Counted from the stretch's first letter, positions 45,302 to 55,738 are shown. The stretch is 64,000 bases of DNA from JAICSD01 sp963836665 (GCA_963836665.1 CAWIKL010000001.1:3941160-4005159), one strand, 5' to 3'. The notes: generated from the sequence alone by a model not told the origin. Numbers and translations are program-made.

Positions 45302-46821
45302 CGCGCCGCCGCCTGTGGCTGGGCGATGGCTGGGCGCCACATCCAGAGCGAGCTGAGGATGTCGCGGTCGCGGTCAGTCTCCGGGGCCACGTCGAAGCGT
45401 GTCGATACCGCGCGCGAACTTCTCTGCCAGGCGATGAAAGCCGCCGGCGGATCGTCGTGCATGATGCGGAGAAGCTCGGTGACGCCTGCGCTGCGTCTCT
45501 TCGTCGCTCTGCGACGACCGGATTTGATCAAGCACGGCGTCGGCGGAATGATACCCGCTGTTGTTCATCGGCTTACTGCTCGACCGCCAAAAATCGTAGG
45601 TTCGACTCAGGCGTTGCCCAGACGTTTCGAAGAGAAAGGCGTCGAAGTCCCCCGCACCGATCTTGGGCGCGAGCTGAAGTAGTTCTAGCGGCTGCAGCTG
45701 CATGTCGATTCCGATGTCGGCGAGCTGCTTCTGCGCCATCATCGCGAGTCGTTCGAATCGTGTGTCGTTGCCCCAGACGAGGCACCGGAAGCTGAAACGG
45801 ATAGGGACTTGTCGTTCTGGACTTCGGTCTAAGCGGCAGGCCAGTTGCCTCGAGCCGTCGGCGCGCCGCTACGGGATCATAAGTGAAAGGATGTGGCGGG
45901 AGGGGAATAGGTCCAATGCTGCGGCGGGATCGGCCCATCGGCACGGTGTGCCCTGTCCGCGCAGTCCGTCGCGCACTAGCGCGTCGCGATCCAGCGCCTC
46001 GTTGATGGCACGGCGCACCTCCACGTTGCGAAGGATCGGATGCCGGATGTTGAAGGCTAGCAGGATGTAATACGGGCGCGGGACCGAATAAGTCCGCACG
46101 CATGGTCTCGCCCCGAACGAACTCGGCTGAGTCTCGGCTGACCTCGTACAAGCATGTCGATGTCGCCGCGCATGAGTGCGGCCCACGCGTTCCGCTGGGT
46201 CGGATAGCTGGAAACTTCGACTCCCGCCAATGCTGGCCGACCATGATAGTAGCGCGGGAAGGCCGTCAGGGTCGCTTCGTTGCCCCTGCGGCTGACCAGT
46301 TGGTACGGTCCGGTCGCGATGTCCGGTTGATTCGCCTTCCTTGCGTAGACGGCGGACAGGTCGCTGAGCACAAATGCGTTGCGCTCTCGTAATTTCAGGA
46401 CCACCGTATCGTTCCCGTCCGGTTCGACGGAGGCGATGCTCTTGAGGCTGTTCTCTGTGCTGGTCTCGTCGGCGCGCAACGATTCAGCGGCGGTTTGCGG
46501 CGTCAACTGGGTGCCGTCGTGGAAGTAGACGTCCCGGCGAAGCTTCAATCGTAGCGCGGTCCCCCCGCTATCCCACTGCCAGCCTTCGACTATGCGACCG
46601 CCGACGCGCCCGTCGGGACGGCTGGAGAGCCAAGTGTCGCCTGTCAGGTTCGACACGACGACGCGCCCTCCGGTGTTTGGCAGGCCTTTGGGAGGCTCGC
46701 CCACACCGATCCGCATCACAGGCGGCGGAGGAGCCACCTCGTGCCGCGCGCAGCTCGGCGCGCACACACCTGCGGTGGCGATTAGCGCGAAAAAAGTAGC
46801 CCGATGCCGGAGAGCTCGCAA
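45298..46821 (-). pseudogene. Family-5 extracellular solute-binding protein with six frameshifts
   Basis: The joined reading is an SBP_bac_5 (DppA/OppA-like) peptide-binding protein: hydrophobic exported start (TFFALIATAGVCAPSCARHE), GGRVVVSNLTGDTWLSSRPD, WDSGGTALRLKLRRDVYFHDG, then YYILLAFNIRHPILRNVEVR (family motif), EALDRDALVRDGLRGQG, FTYDPVAARRRLEATG and a C-terminal part with FDAFLFET and RTYDFWRSSSKP. Breaks are near 46155, 46095, 45945, 45905, 45835 and 45495. No permease or ATPase genes accompany it. It lies 55 bp after the third peptide ORF and overlaps the histidine kinase start, suggesting a peptide receptor. The probable start is TTG 46821. Confidence 0.72.
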
Positions 46822-46876
46822 GATTGGCGACTATCTCCATTATCGATCGTCGCACCCCGCGACTCCAGCCGGAGCC

Positions 46877-46972
46877 TCAATTCTTGTCGACCGGGGGCTC
46901 GTCGATGACCCACGGGCAGCCACCCATGGCCTTGACTTTGCCGTTCGTCTTCTTGATGACCGTGATCTTCAT
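46877..46972 (-). CDS. Putative RiPP precursor peptide C
   Basis: 31 residues. An N-terminal leader (MKITVIKKTNGKV...) ends in Met-Gly-Gly, then a Cys-Pro-Trp-Val-Ile-Asp-Glu-Pro-Pro segment and a Val-Asp-Lys-Asn tail. It differs from peptide B at only 4 of 31 positions (14, 15, 28, 29). A GGAG lies about 12 bases before the ATG. The Gly-Gly just before Cys resembles the leader/core junction of double-glycine leaders, giving a 13-residue core. It lies 54 bp downstream of peptide B and 55 bp upstream of the solute-binding gene. Confidence 0.75.
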   Translation of the reverse strand: MKITVIKKTNGKVKAMGGCPWVIDEPPVDKN

Positions 46973-47026
46973 TGGCGTCTCAACTCCGCTCTGGAAACAA
47001 AAGATCTGACCAAGTGATACCGGCGG

Positions 47027-47122
47027 CTAGTTCTTCGCCAGGGGAGGCTCGTCAATGACCCAGGGGCAGCCGCCCATCGTCTGCACCTTGCCGTTGGTCT
47101 TCTTGATGACAGTGATCTTCAT
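47027..47122 (-). CDS. Putative RiPP precursor peptide B
   Basis: 31 residues, near-identical to peptide C (27 of 31). Its tail is Leu-Ala-Lys-Asn where C has Val-Asp-Lys-Asn. A good GGAGA SD lies 8 to 9 bases before the ATG. It begins 15 bp after peptide A's stop. The two copies start exactly 150 bp apart, evidence of a tandem duplication. Its Cys, Trp, Asp and two Pro are candidates for modification by the adjacent radical SAM enzyme. Confidence 0.78.
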   Translation of the reverse strand: MKITVIKKTNGKVQTMGGCPWVIDEPPLAKN

Positions 47123-47137
47123 GATCGGAATCTCCAG

Positions 47138-47227
47138 TTAGCGAAGGTTGTCGACGACGACGTCCACGAGCCAGGGGCGGAGGGTGCCGTTCTTGTTCGG
47201 GTTTTGCGTCTTCTTGTTCTTCGTCAT
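47138..47227 (-). CDS. Putative RiPP precursor peptide A (divergent)
   Basis: 29 residues, basic and Asn/Lys-rich at the start (TKNKKTQNPNKNG) and hydrophobic at the end (RPWLVDVVVDNLR). It shares with B and C a Pro-Trp-hydrophobic-hydrophobic-Asp core (PWLVD versus PWVID) but has no Cys or Gly-Gly. AGGAGA lies 8 bases before the ATG. It is 16 bp past the maturase stop. Confidence 0.72.
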   Translation of the reverse strand: MTKNKKTQNPNKNGTLRPWLVDVVVDNLR

Positions 47228-47243
47228 GACTTTCTCCTGGGTG

Positions 47244-48659
47244 TTACGCATTGACATGGTGACGGATGGCGTCGTGCGCGAGCGAGACGACGCCCGCTTC
47301 GAAGCTGGTCTTGTGGCAGTTCGGCGCGTGCATGTCGCCGAGCTCGTTGTGCGCGGCGACGGTGCAGCCGCCGGCGCAGACCGGGATGAACGCGCAGTCC
47401 TGGCACTGCTCCCACGCGGCCAGGCGCTCGAAGTTGGCCTGCGCCCGGGTGCGGTAGTCCTCCCGGCGGTCGTCGATGTGCCCGGTCGACTGCAGCGCCT
47501 CGCCGGCAAAGCCGGGACAGGCGAACAGCGAGCCGTCCGGGCCGATGGTGTGCGCATGCGACTTGTGGATCTCGCACGGCCCCATGTGCACGCCGTCGGC
47601 GGTCGGGAAGCCGCGCTTCCTGGTCTCGTCGCGGAGAAACGACATCTTCTCGTCGACGAAATTGCAGCTGTCGCAGACGCGGCTGACGCCGGTGCCCGCC
47701 GACGTCATGCAGGCGCCGTTCAGGGGCTTCCCTTCGGCCCCGACCGCGGTCAGCGGGATCACGCCGCGCGCCTGCGCCGTCTTCTCGCGGATGACCGGCT
47801 TGAACAGCACCTTCGACAGCCGCGGCGCGAAGTCCTGCGCGGCGAGGAAGTCGAGCAGCGCGGGGTAGGAGTCGACGCTGTCCATGTCGAAGTTACCGCC
47901 GACCGCGATGCGGGTGAGGTCGGCGACCTCCCGCACGCTGGCGACGATCTTGTCGAAAGTGCCCTGGCCGCCGCGCAGCGGTCGCGAACGGTTGTGAGCG
48001 TCGCGGTCGCCGTCAAGCGTGATCTTGATGCCGTTGAGACCGAGCGGGTTGAGCCGCTCCACCATCTCCCGCGTGAGGAGTAGCCCGTTGGTGATGACGT
48101 TGAGCAGGATCTGGACGCCGCGTTCGGCACAGGCCTGGTGCAGCCGCTCGGCCAGGTAGTAGAGCACCGGCATGTTGAGCAGCGGCTCGCCGCCGAAAAA
48201 GGTGAGCACCAGCCGGTTCGGGGCGATGGTGTCGATACGGCGCTCGACCCAGGCGGCGACCCGGGCCGCGGTGTCGAGCGACATCTTCGCCGCCTGCTTG
48301 TTGTAGTCGCCGTGGTCCCCCTGGATGCAGTAGTCGCACGCAAAGTTGCACTGCAGCGTCGTCAACACGGTGATCTTGAGCGTGTCAGTGTTGTCACGGA
48401 CCTCGCGGAAGAACTGCTGCAGGTCACGCCGCTCGGCGACGCGCGTCTCGACGATGAAGCCGTGCTCGGCGAGTTGGGCAACGGTCTCGCGTTCGACCGC
48501 GTCGAGCGCGGGCGCCGCGCCGCCATCACGCTCGAGCCGATCGAGGAGATCGACCACGTCGCTGGTGACGATCAACTGTGCGTCGGTGAACGTGTTCATC
48601 AGGAACACGTCGCCCCGATCGTCGAGCGGCACACGAACGTTGAACATCGACGGCTGCAT
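47244..48659 (-). CDS. Radical SAM/SPASM peptide maturase
   Basis: 471 residues. An N-terminal PqqD/RRE-like segment (about 5-75: FNVRVPLDDRGDVFLMNTFT) is followed by the radical SAM cluster motif C104-x3-C108-x2-C111 (CNFACDYC), FFGGEPLLN (155-162) and ITLDGD. The SPASM domain has Cys 317, 329, 332, 362, 381, 419, 422, 428, 432 and 448, ending CQDCAFIPVCAGGC and NCHK, enough for two auxiliary clusters. Such enzymes make thioether, C-C or cyclophane links in short peptides. Three tiny peptide ORFs follow directly. Start ATG 48659 with GGGAG upstream; the longer reading is unlikely. Confidence 0.9.
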   Translation of the reverse strand: MQPSMFNVRVPLDDRGDVFLMNTFTDAQLIVTSDVVDLLDRLERDGGAAPALDAVERETVAQLAEHGFIVETRVAERRDLQQFFREVRDNTDTLKITVLTTLQCNFACDYCIQGDHGDYNKQAAKMSLDTAARVAAWVERRIDTIAPNRLVLTFFGGEPLLNMPVLYYLAERLHQACAERGVQILLNVITNGLLLTREMVERLNPLGLNGIKITLDGDRDAHNRSRPLRGGQGTFDKIVASVREVADLTRIAVGGNFDMDSVDSYPALLDFLAAQDFAPRLSKVLFKPVIREKTAQARGVIPLTAVGAEGKPLNGACMTSAGTGVSRVCDSCNFVDEKMSFLRDETRKRGFPTADGVHMGPCEIHKSHAHTIGPDGSLFACPGFAGEALQSTGHIDDRREDYRTRAQANFERLAAWEQCQDCAFIPVCAGGCTVAAHNELGDMHAPNCHKTSFEAGVVSLAHDAIRHHVNA

Positions 48660-48760
48660 GCGTACTCCCGTCACCGGCCGAACAGGGACCGCGAACCCAT
48701 GAAAAGACTCTTGCTTGGGGTGGAGACCGCGAACCAATCCCGGCTCGCACTGTCAGAAAG

Positions 48761-48775
48761 TGCAACTGGTGTTCC
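48761..48775 (-). promoter_or_regulatory. Sigma-54 promoter of the RiPP operon
   Basis: On the minus strand CGGAACACCAGTTGCA contains GG and GC ten bases apart and a perfect TTGCA -12 element. The -24 element is weaker (CGGAAC for TGGCAC). Transcription would start near 48751, about 90 bases before the maturase ATG. The gene immediately upstream encodes an NtrC-type regulator, the class that activates such promoters. Confidence 0.5.
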
Positions 48776-48875
48776 GAAGGTACCAACGCTGTCGCTGGAG
48801 TCCTATGCCGCCTTTGGACGGGCACTTTCGCCCCCAAATTGCAGGTTTGTCAACCGGACTCTTTGGATCTATGTA

Positions 48876-48898
48876 GAGTGCGCGGAAATGGCGCACTC
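48876..48898. promoter_or_regulatory. Palindrome GAGTGCGC-N7-GCGCACTC, candidate enhancer site
   Basis: Perfect 8-bp arms with a 7-bp spacer, centred about 120 bp upstream of the sigma-54 element at 48761. That is the usual place for an NtrC-type activator dimer. Inference; not tested. Confidence 0.5.
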
Positions 48899-48916
48899 CA
48901 TGGAAGGGAGGGGGCG

Positions 48917-48938
48917 AAAACGGCCAATTACTTGGCCG
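48917..48938 (-). terminator. Intrinsic terminator of the response-regulator gene
   Basis: CGGCCAA-GTAA-TTGGCCG (minus strand) followed by TTTTCGCC: 7-bp perfect stem, 4-base loop and a short T run, 49 bp past the regulator's stop. It separates the regulator from the sigma-54 promoter. The whole 48660-48986 gap is regulatory; no gene was seen in it. Confidence 0.5.
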
Positions 48939-48986
48939 CCAGGCCAATCTATTAGCCGAATTTCAGCGCTGCGACTGGTTGAAACA

Positions 48987-50377
<1,391 letters not shown>

Positions 50378-50475
50378 CGCGTCTTTCACCGCATTCTAAT
50401 GGAAGCCGCGAGCGAGCGACGGTGTCGGGGGGTCCGAGGGGCGGCGCCCCGCGGTTTTAGTAATATGAACTGGAT

Positions 50476-50727
50476 ATGCTTCTCTGGGTGACGGCGGCCG
50501 TAGCGCTCGTCGCCGCATGGGCCTGGCTGAAGGCGCGGCGGCTCGCCCTCAAGCTCGAGGCGCTCACGCAGTCGGTACTGGGAGCTGCGCTACGAGTTCA
50601 CGCGCCTGCGTTCGCAGGTCGCGCGCCTCGATCCCGACACGACGCCGGCCGATGCGGCGCCGCCCGCGGCCGAGGCCACCCCCACCGTATCCTACGTCTC
50701 TCTTTCATCGATGAAGAAGAAGGGGTA

Positions 50728-50728
<1 letters not shown>
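50476..50728 (+). pseudogene. Small single-helix membrane protein coupled to lpdA (frameshift)
   Basis: The start is MLLWVTAAVALVAAWAWLKA, one membrane helix, then RLALKLEALTQS. After about 50573 the sensible reading moves to another frame, YWELRYEFTRLRSQVARL, then an acidic Pro/Ala tail ending KKKG and stop TAA at 50726-50728. The TAA overlaps the ATG of lpdA, as expected for a real upstream gene. The shift is one base. Function unknown; about 83 residues. Confidence 0.55.
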
Positions 50729-52145
<1,417 letters not shown>

Positions 52146-52146
<1 letters not shown>

Positions 52147-52165
52147 CGGGAAGCTGGGAGCTGGT
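52146..52165. repeat. Short GCGGGAAGCTGGGAGCTGG repeat between lpdA and E2
   Basis: Resembles the GCCGGAAGC repeat tract at 2225-2330. It also supplies the purine-rich leader of the E2 start. Confidence 0.45.
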
Positions 52166-53488
52166 ATGGCCACCAACGTCGTGATGCCGCAGATGGGCGA
52201 GTCGATTGCGGAAGGCACCATCGTCCGCTGGATCAAGAAGGTCGGCGACAGCGTCGACCGCGACGAACCCCTGTTCGAGATCTCCACCGACAAGGTCGAC
52301 GCCGAGATTCCTTCGCCAGGCGCCGGCGTGCTCACCGAGATCAAGGTGAAGGAAGGGGAGACGGTGCCGGTCAACGCCGTGGTGGCAGTGATTGGCGGTG
52401 CGGCCGTCATCGCCGGCGACACCGCGGCAACGGTGCCGCCACATGAACCCGAAGGCCGCACGATCCCGGAAGCGGCAGTCGGCCAGCCGGAAGCCGGGAG
52501 CCGGCAGCCGGTAGCCGCAAGCGATCAGGTGGAAGCCGACAGCCAAGAGCCGGAAGCTGGCAGCAGACAGCGCACGTCGCCACTCGTCCGCCGCATCGCG
52601 CGCGAGCACAACGTCGACATCAGCCGGGTCAGCGGCACGGGCATCAGCGGGCGCGTCACCAAGAGCGACATCCTCGGGTTCATCGAGGCCGGAGTCCCGG
52701 CGGCGGCGCAGGGCAAGGCGCGGCCGGCCGCGCCGGCCGGCGGCCACGTGCCGGCCTTCAAGCCCGGCGAGCGCGTCGAGATCGTCCCGATGACGATCAT
52801 GCGCAAGAAAATCGCCGAACACATGGTGACGAGCGCGCATACGTCGCCGCACGTCTACTCCGTCTACGAAGTCGACTTCCATCGCCTGGCGCAGCTGCGC
52901 GACAGGAAGAAGGCGGAGTACGAGCGCAACGGCGCCAAGCTGTCGTTCACGGCGCTCATCGCCAAGGCGACCGTCGACGCGATCCGCGCGTTTCCGTTCA
53001 CCAACGCCTCGATCGACGGCGACAACATCGTCTACAAAAAGGACCTGAACCTCGGTATCGCGGTGGCGCTCGACCAGGGACTGATCGTGCCGGTGATCCG
53101 CAATGCCGACGAGAAGAACCTGCTCGGGCTGTCGCGCGCCATTGACGACCTGGCGGTGCGTGCGCGCGCCAAGAAGCTCACCCCCGACGAGGTGCAGGGG
53201 GGAACGTTCACCATCACCAACCCGGGCATTTTCGGTGCGGTCTACGGCCTGCCGCTCATCAACCAGCCGCAGGTTGCCATCCTCGGCGTCGGCGTCATCG
53301 AAAAGCGCGTCGTCGTGGTTCAAGCGGCCGACAACGGCGGCGCGGCCGGGCACGACGCCATCGCGATTCACCCGACGTGTCACATCTCGCTTGGATACGA
53401 CCACCGCTTGATCGACGGTGCAGACGCCGGCCGTTTCCTCACCTACCTGAAGGAGCGGCTCGAGCAGTTCGACGAGTCATGGATGTGA
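52166..53488 (+). CDS. 2-oxoacid dehydrogenase E2 (dihydrolipoamide acyltransferase)
   Basis: 440 residues: one lipoyl domain (1-80) with the lipoyl Lys in STDKVDAEIPSP, a linker, a peripheral-subunit-binding domain SPLVRRIAREHNVDISRVSG, and a catalytic domain with HISLGYDHRLIDGADAGRFL (His-x3-Asp-Gly). It transfers acyl groups from lipoamide to CoA; the substrate (pyruvate, 2-oxoglutarate or branched-chain) is not decided by sequence, and no E1 gene is in the window. The linker (about 105-135) is encoded by GCCGGAAGC-type repeat DNA. The 3' end overlaps lipB by 10 bp. Confidence 0.93.
   Translation: MATNVVMPQMGESIAEGTIVRWIKKVGDSVDRDEPLFEISTDKVDAEIPSPGAGVLTEIKVKEGETVPVNAVVAVIGGAAVIAGDTAATVPPHEPEGRTIPEAAVGQPEAGSRQPVAASDQVEADSQEPEAGSRQRTSPLVRRIAREHNVDISRVSGTGISGRVTKSDILGFIEAGVPAAAQGKARPAAPAGGHVPAFKPGERVEIVPMTIMRKKIAEHMVTSAHTSPHVYSVYEVDFHRLAQLRDRKKAEYERNGAKLSFTALIAKATVDAIRAFPFTNASIDGDNIVYKKDLNLGIAVALDQGLIVPVIRNADEKNLLGLSRAIDDLAVRARAKKLTPDEVQGGTFTITNPGIFGAVYGLPLINQPQVAILGVGVIEKRVVVVQAADNGGAAGHDAIAIHPTCHISLGYDHRLIDGADAGRFLTYLKERLEQFDESWM
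52484..52570 (+). repeat. In-frame copy of the GCCGGAAGCCGGCAGCC repeat inside the E2 linker
   Basis: About 85 bp of GCCGGAAGC, GCCGGGAGC and GCCGGCAGC units, the same type as the intergenic tract at 2225-2330. Translated they give QPEAGSRQPVAASDQVEADS and a second PEAGSRQ. It lengthens the flexible inter-domain linker without breaking the frame. Confidence 0.65.
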
Positions 53489-54165
53489 ACGCGGCGGCCG
53501 GTGCACTGCTGGCGGTCAGGCGGTTGGGCCGCGTGGAATACCAGGACGGCCTCGATCTGCAGAAGACGCTGGTCGAGCAGCGCAAGCGCGGCGAGATCCC
53601 CGACACGCTCCTGCTGCTCGAGCATCCCGACGTCATCACCCTCGGCGTCAAGACGCGCAACGATCGATCGCACGTCCTCGAAACGCCGGACGCTCTGGCC
53701 GCTAAGGGCGTCGGACTCTTCGAAACTGGCCGCGGCGGTGACGTGACGTATCACGGTCCTGGCCAACTCGTCGGCTACCCGATCTTCGATCTCAAGCCCG
53801 ATCGCTGCGACGTCCATCGCTACGTCCGCGATCTCGAAGAGGTCCTGATTCGCGCGGTCGCCGTCTTCGGCATCGAGGCGACACGCGTGTCCGGCCTCAC
53901 GGGCATCTGGGTCGGGCCGACGGGAGTGGAAGCCAAGCTGGCGGCGATCGGTGTCCGCATCTCACGTTGGGTAACCAGCCATGGGTTCGCGCTCAACGTG
54001 ACGACGGATCTTTCACGGTTTGGACTGATCGTCCCGTGTGGCATTTCTGACAGGGGAGTCACTTCCATGGAGCAACTTCTCGGTCGCGCTCCTGCCATGG
54101 CTGAGGTGGAATCCGCCGTCGTCCGCGCCTGTGCCGAGGTGTTTGCCATCTCAACCGCGGCCTAA
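53479..54165 (+). CDS. lipB: Octanoyl-[acyl-carrier-protein]:protein N-octanoyltransferase
   Basis: 228 residues. The LipB signature RGGDVTYHGPGQLVGYPIFD holds the conserved His; KLAAIGVRISRWVTSHGFAL has the catalytic Lys; LIVPCGI has the nucleophilic Cys. It transfers octanoyl groups from ACP to lipoyl domains, here fittingly encoded right after the E2 protein it modifies. The ATG at 53479 lies within the E2 gene. Confidence 0.95.
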   Translation: MDVNAAAGALLAVRRLGRVEYQDGLDLQKTLVEQRKRGEIPDTLLLLEHPDVITLGVKTRNDRSHVLETPDALAAKGVGLFETGRGGDVTYHGPGQLVGYPIFDLKPDRCDVHRYVRDLEEVLIRAVAVFGIEATRVSGLTGIWVGPTGVEAKLAAIGVRISRWVTSHGFALNVTTDLSRFGLIVPCGISDRGVTSMEQLLGRAPAMAEVESAVVRACAEVFAISTAA

Positions 54166-54246
54166 CTTACTGATAGTTAGTCCCTTACCAATCGGGAATA
54201 AGGGTGGCCGTCCGGGTGTTTTACCCGCTATTACGGAGGCCACAGA

Positions 54247-54861
54247 ATGCGTCAGCACAATGCGGAGCGCGATCTGGTCGGCCGCATGCGCGCCAGGGAC
54301 GGCTCGGCCGTCACGGATCTGGCGTCCCTCTACGGCCCGCGGATACAGCAGCTAGCGTTCCGATATCTCAGGAACTGGGAAGATGCCGAGGAGGTCGCGC
54401 AGGACGTCCTCTTGAAGGTGTACCGGAAGATCGAAGCCTTCCGAGGGGATGCCGCGCTCTCTTCGTGGATTTATCGAATAACCTTCAACACAGCCATGTC
54501 ACGGCTGCGTCACCAGCGCGCGGGCAAGGCAATCGAGCTGTCACCGGCCGAGGGGCTGGAGTCGCAGGAGTCGGCTCCGGCCGAGCCGGCTGACTGGAGC
54601 GGTCTGGCCGACGATCAGTTGATGCGCGCGCAGATGCGCGACCAACTCGTCGGCGCGTTGACCCACCTGCCGCAGGTGTATCGCGTGCCGGTGCTGCTCC
54701 GCGACATCCACGGCTTGTCGACTGAAGAGGCAAGCGCCGTCCTCAAGGTCAAGCCACAGACCCTCAAGTCGCGGCTGCATCGCGGTCGGCTGATCCTGCG
54801 CAAACACCTTGGCGACTTCGCGGGGGGACTGGAACTGCACGGGCGCGAATCGGTGAACTGA
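54247..54861 (+). CDS. ECF-type RNA polymerase sigma factor
   Basis: 204 residues with sigma-70 regions 2 (DLASLYGPRIQQLAFRYLRN, EDAEEVAQDVLLKVYRKIEAF) and 4 (LTHLPQVYRVPVLLRDIHGL, STEEASAVLKVKPQTLKSRLHRGRL). Group 4 type. No anti-sigma gene follows; the next gene is convergent. The 81 bp upstream includes a CCCTTA/TAAGGG inverted repeat of unclear meaning. Confidence 0.92.
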   Translation: MRQHNAERDLVGRMRARDGSAVTDLASLYGPRIQQLAFRYLRNWEDAEEVAQDVLLKVYRKIEAFRGDAALSSWIYRITFNTAMSRLRHQRAGKAIELSPAEGLESQESAPAEPADWSGLADDQLMRAQMRDQLVGALTHLPQVYRVPVLLRDIHGLSTEEASAVLKVKPQTLKSRLHRGRLILRKHLGDFAGGLELHGRESVN

Positions 54862-54873
54862 ACCGCCTCTCCC

Positions 54874-55713
54874 TCAACGAAGACCATTCTCAAATGCTGT
54901 CCGCTCGTGCCTGCTCAGTGCGGGCGCGAGCGTGCGGCCAATTCCCCCTTCCACCACCTCGACGGGCACGGCCGCGATCACGCCGCGGCTGGCGTCCGGC
55001 GCATCGATCGCGGCAAAGCACGTGTAGCGCCGACGAGCGCCACCCGCGAGGGCCTCGGCGACGCGTGCGGCGGCGCTCCCGAGCGTATAGGGGGCCGGAG
55101 GCCAGAGCGCCGGCAGGCGCGCCGACAGCCCGGCGAGATGGTGCGGTGCGAGTACCGCCGAGATCGGCTGATTGAACGCCGTGGCGGCGTCCCAGCCGAT
55201 CACCGCGTCGCGTGGCGGCACGCCGCACACGCCGATCGCGAGATCGGCCGGGCTGCCATCGACGAGCGCCGCCGCCAGCGCGCGCACCGCCGACTCCAGC
55301 GCGAGCGGCGCGGATCCCGCGATGCGGCGGGGCGCGACGTGGATCTCGTGCAGCGCCAGTCCCATCAGCTCGCGCTGCAGGCCGCCGGCAAACAGCAGCG
55401 GCGCCTTCGTGTCGAGGCGCGCGATCTGCCGGACCAGCGCCAGCCCCGCCTCGCCGGTGATTTCGCCGGTCTTGATCATGTCGGCCAGGACGATGACGTC
55501 CGCGCCAGCCGCGGCCGCGAGTGAGGTCGCCGCGGTGACGCGCGTGCTCCAGTGCTCGACCGGCGACGACTGCTGGATGTCGAGCGCCTTGCCCTCCGCG
55601 ACCCGCCCCTCGTCGTCGACCAGGCGCACCTCGGCGACGCGGCTGCGCCCGGCCAGCGTGTGCGCGAGCGCGCCCCCGAGCGCGCCGGCGCCGATGATCG
55701 CGACGATCGACAT
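54874..55713 (-). CDS. Malate/lactate dehydrogenase-like protein lacking catalytic residues
   Basis: 279 residues of the LDH/MDH fold: NAD-binding VAIIGAGALGGALAHTL, Asp for NAD ribose (RLVDDEG), VIVLADMIKTGEITGEAG. The family's catalytic and substrate residues are not kept: the loop Arg pair is KTGE, the Asn segment is FAGGLQRE, LDSAR is LESAV, and the catalytic His (GEHG) is GVCG. It is about 30 residues shorter than usual. The fold probably binds NAD but ordinary malate or lactate oxidation is unlikely. Confidence 0.75.
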   Translation of the reverse strand: MSIVAIIGAGALGGALAHTLAGRSRVAEVRLVDDEGRVAEGKALDIQQSSPVEHWSTRVTAATSLAAAAGADVIVLADMIKTGEITGEAGLALVRQIARLDTKAPLLFAGGLQRELMGLALHEIHVAPRRIAGSAPLALESAVRALAAALVDGSPADLAIGVCGVPPRDAVIGWDAATAFNQPISAVLAPHHLAGLSARLPALWPPAPYTLGSAAARVAEALAGGARRRYTCFAAIDAPDASRGVIAAVPVEVVEGGIGRTLAPALSRHERTAFENGLR

Positions 55714-55738
55714 GCGACCGTTTATTCTATAGCGACGT

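Noticed and set aside
48841..48860. Second sigma-54-like element in the maturase leader
   Set aside because: GG to GC spacing is 11 rather than 10 bases, so the element at 48761 is preferred.
52966..53404. Long minus-strand ORF across the E2 gene (489 codons from 53404)
   Set aside because: Antisense to lipoyl, PSBD and catalytic E2 motifs; no family.
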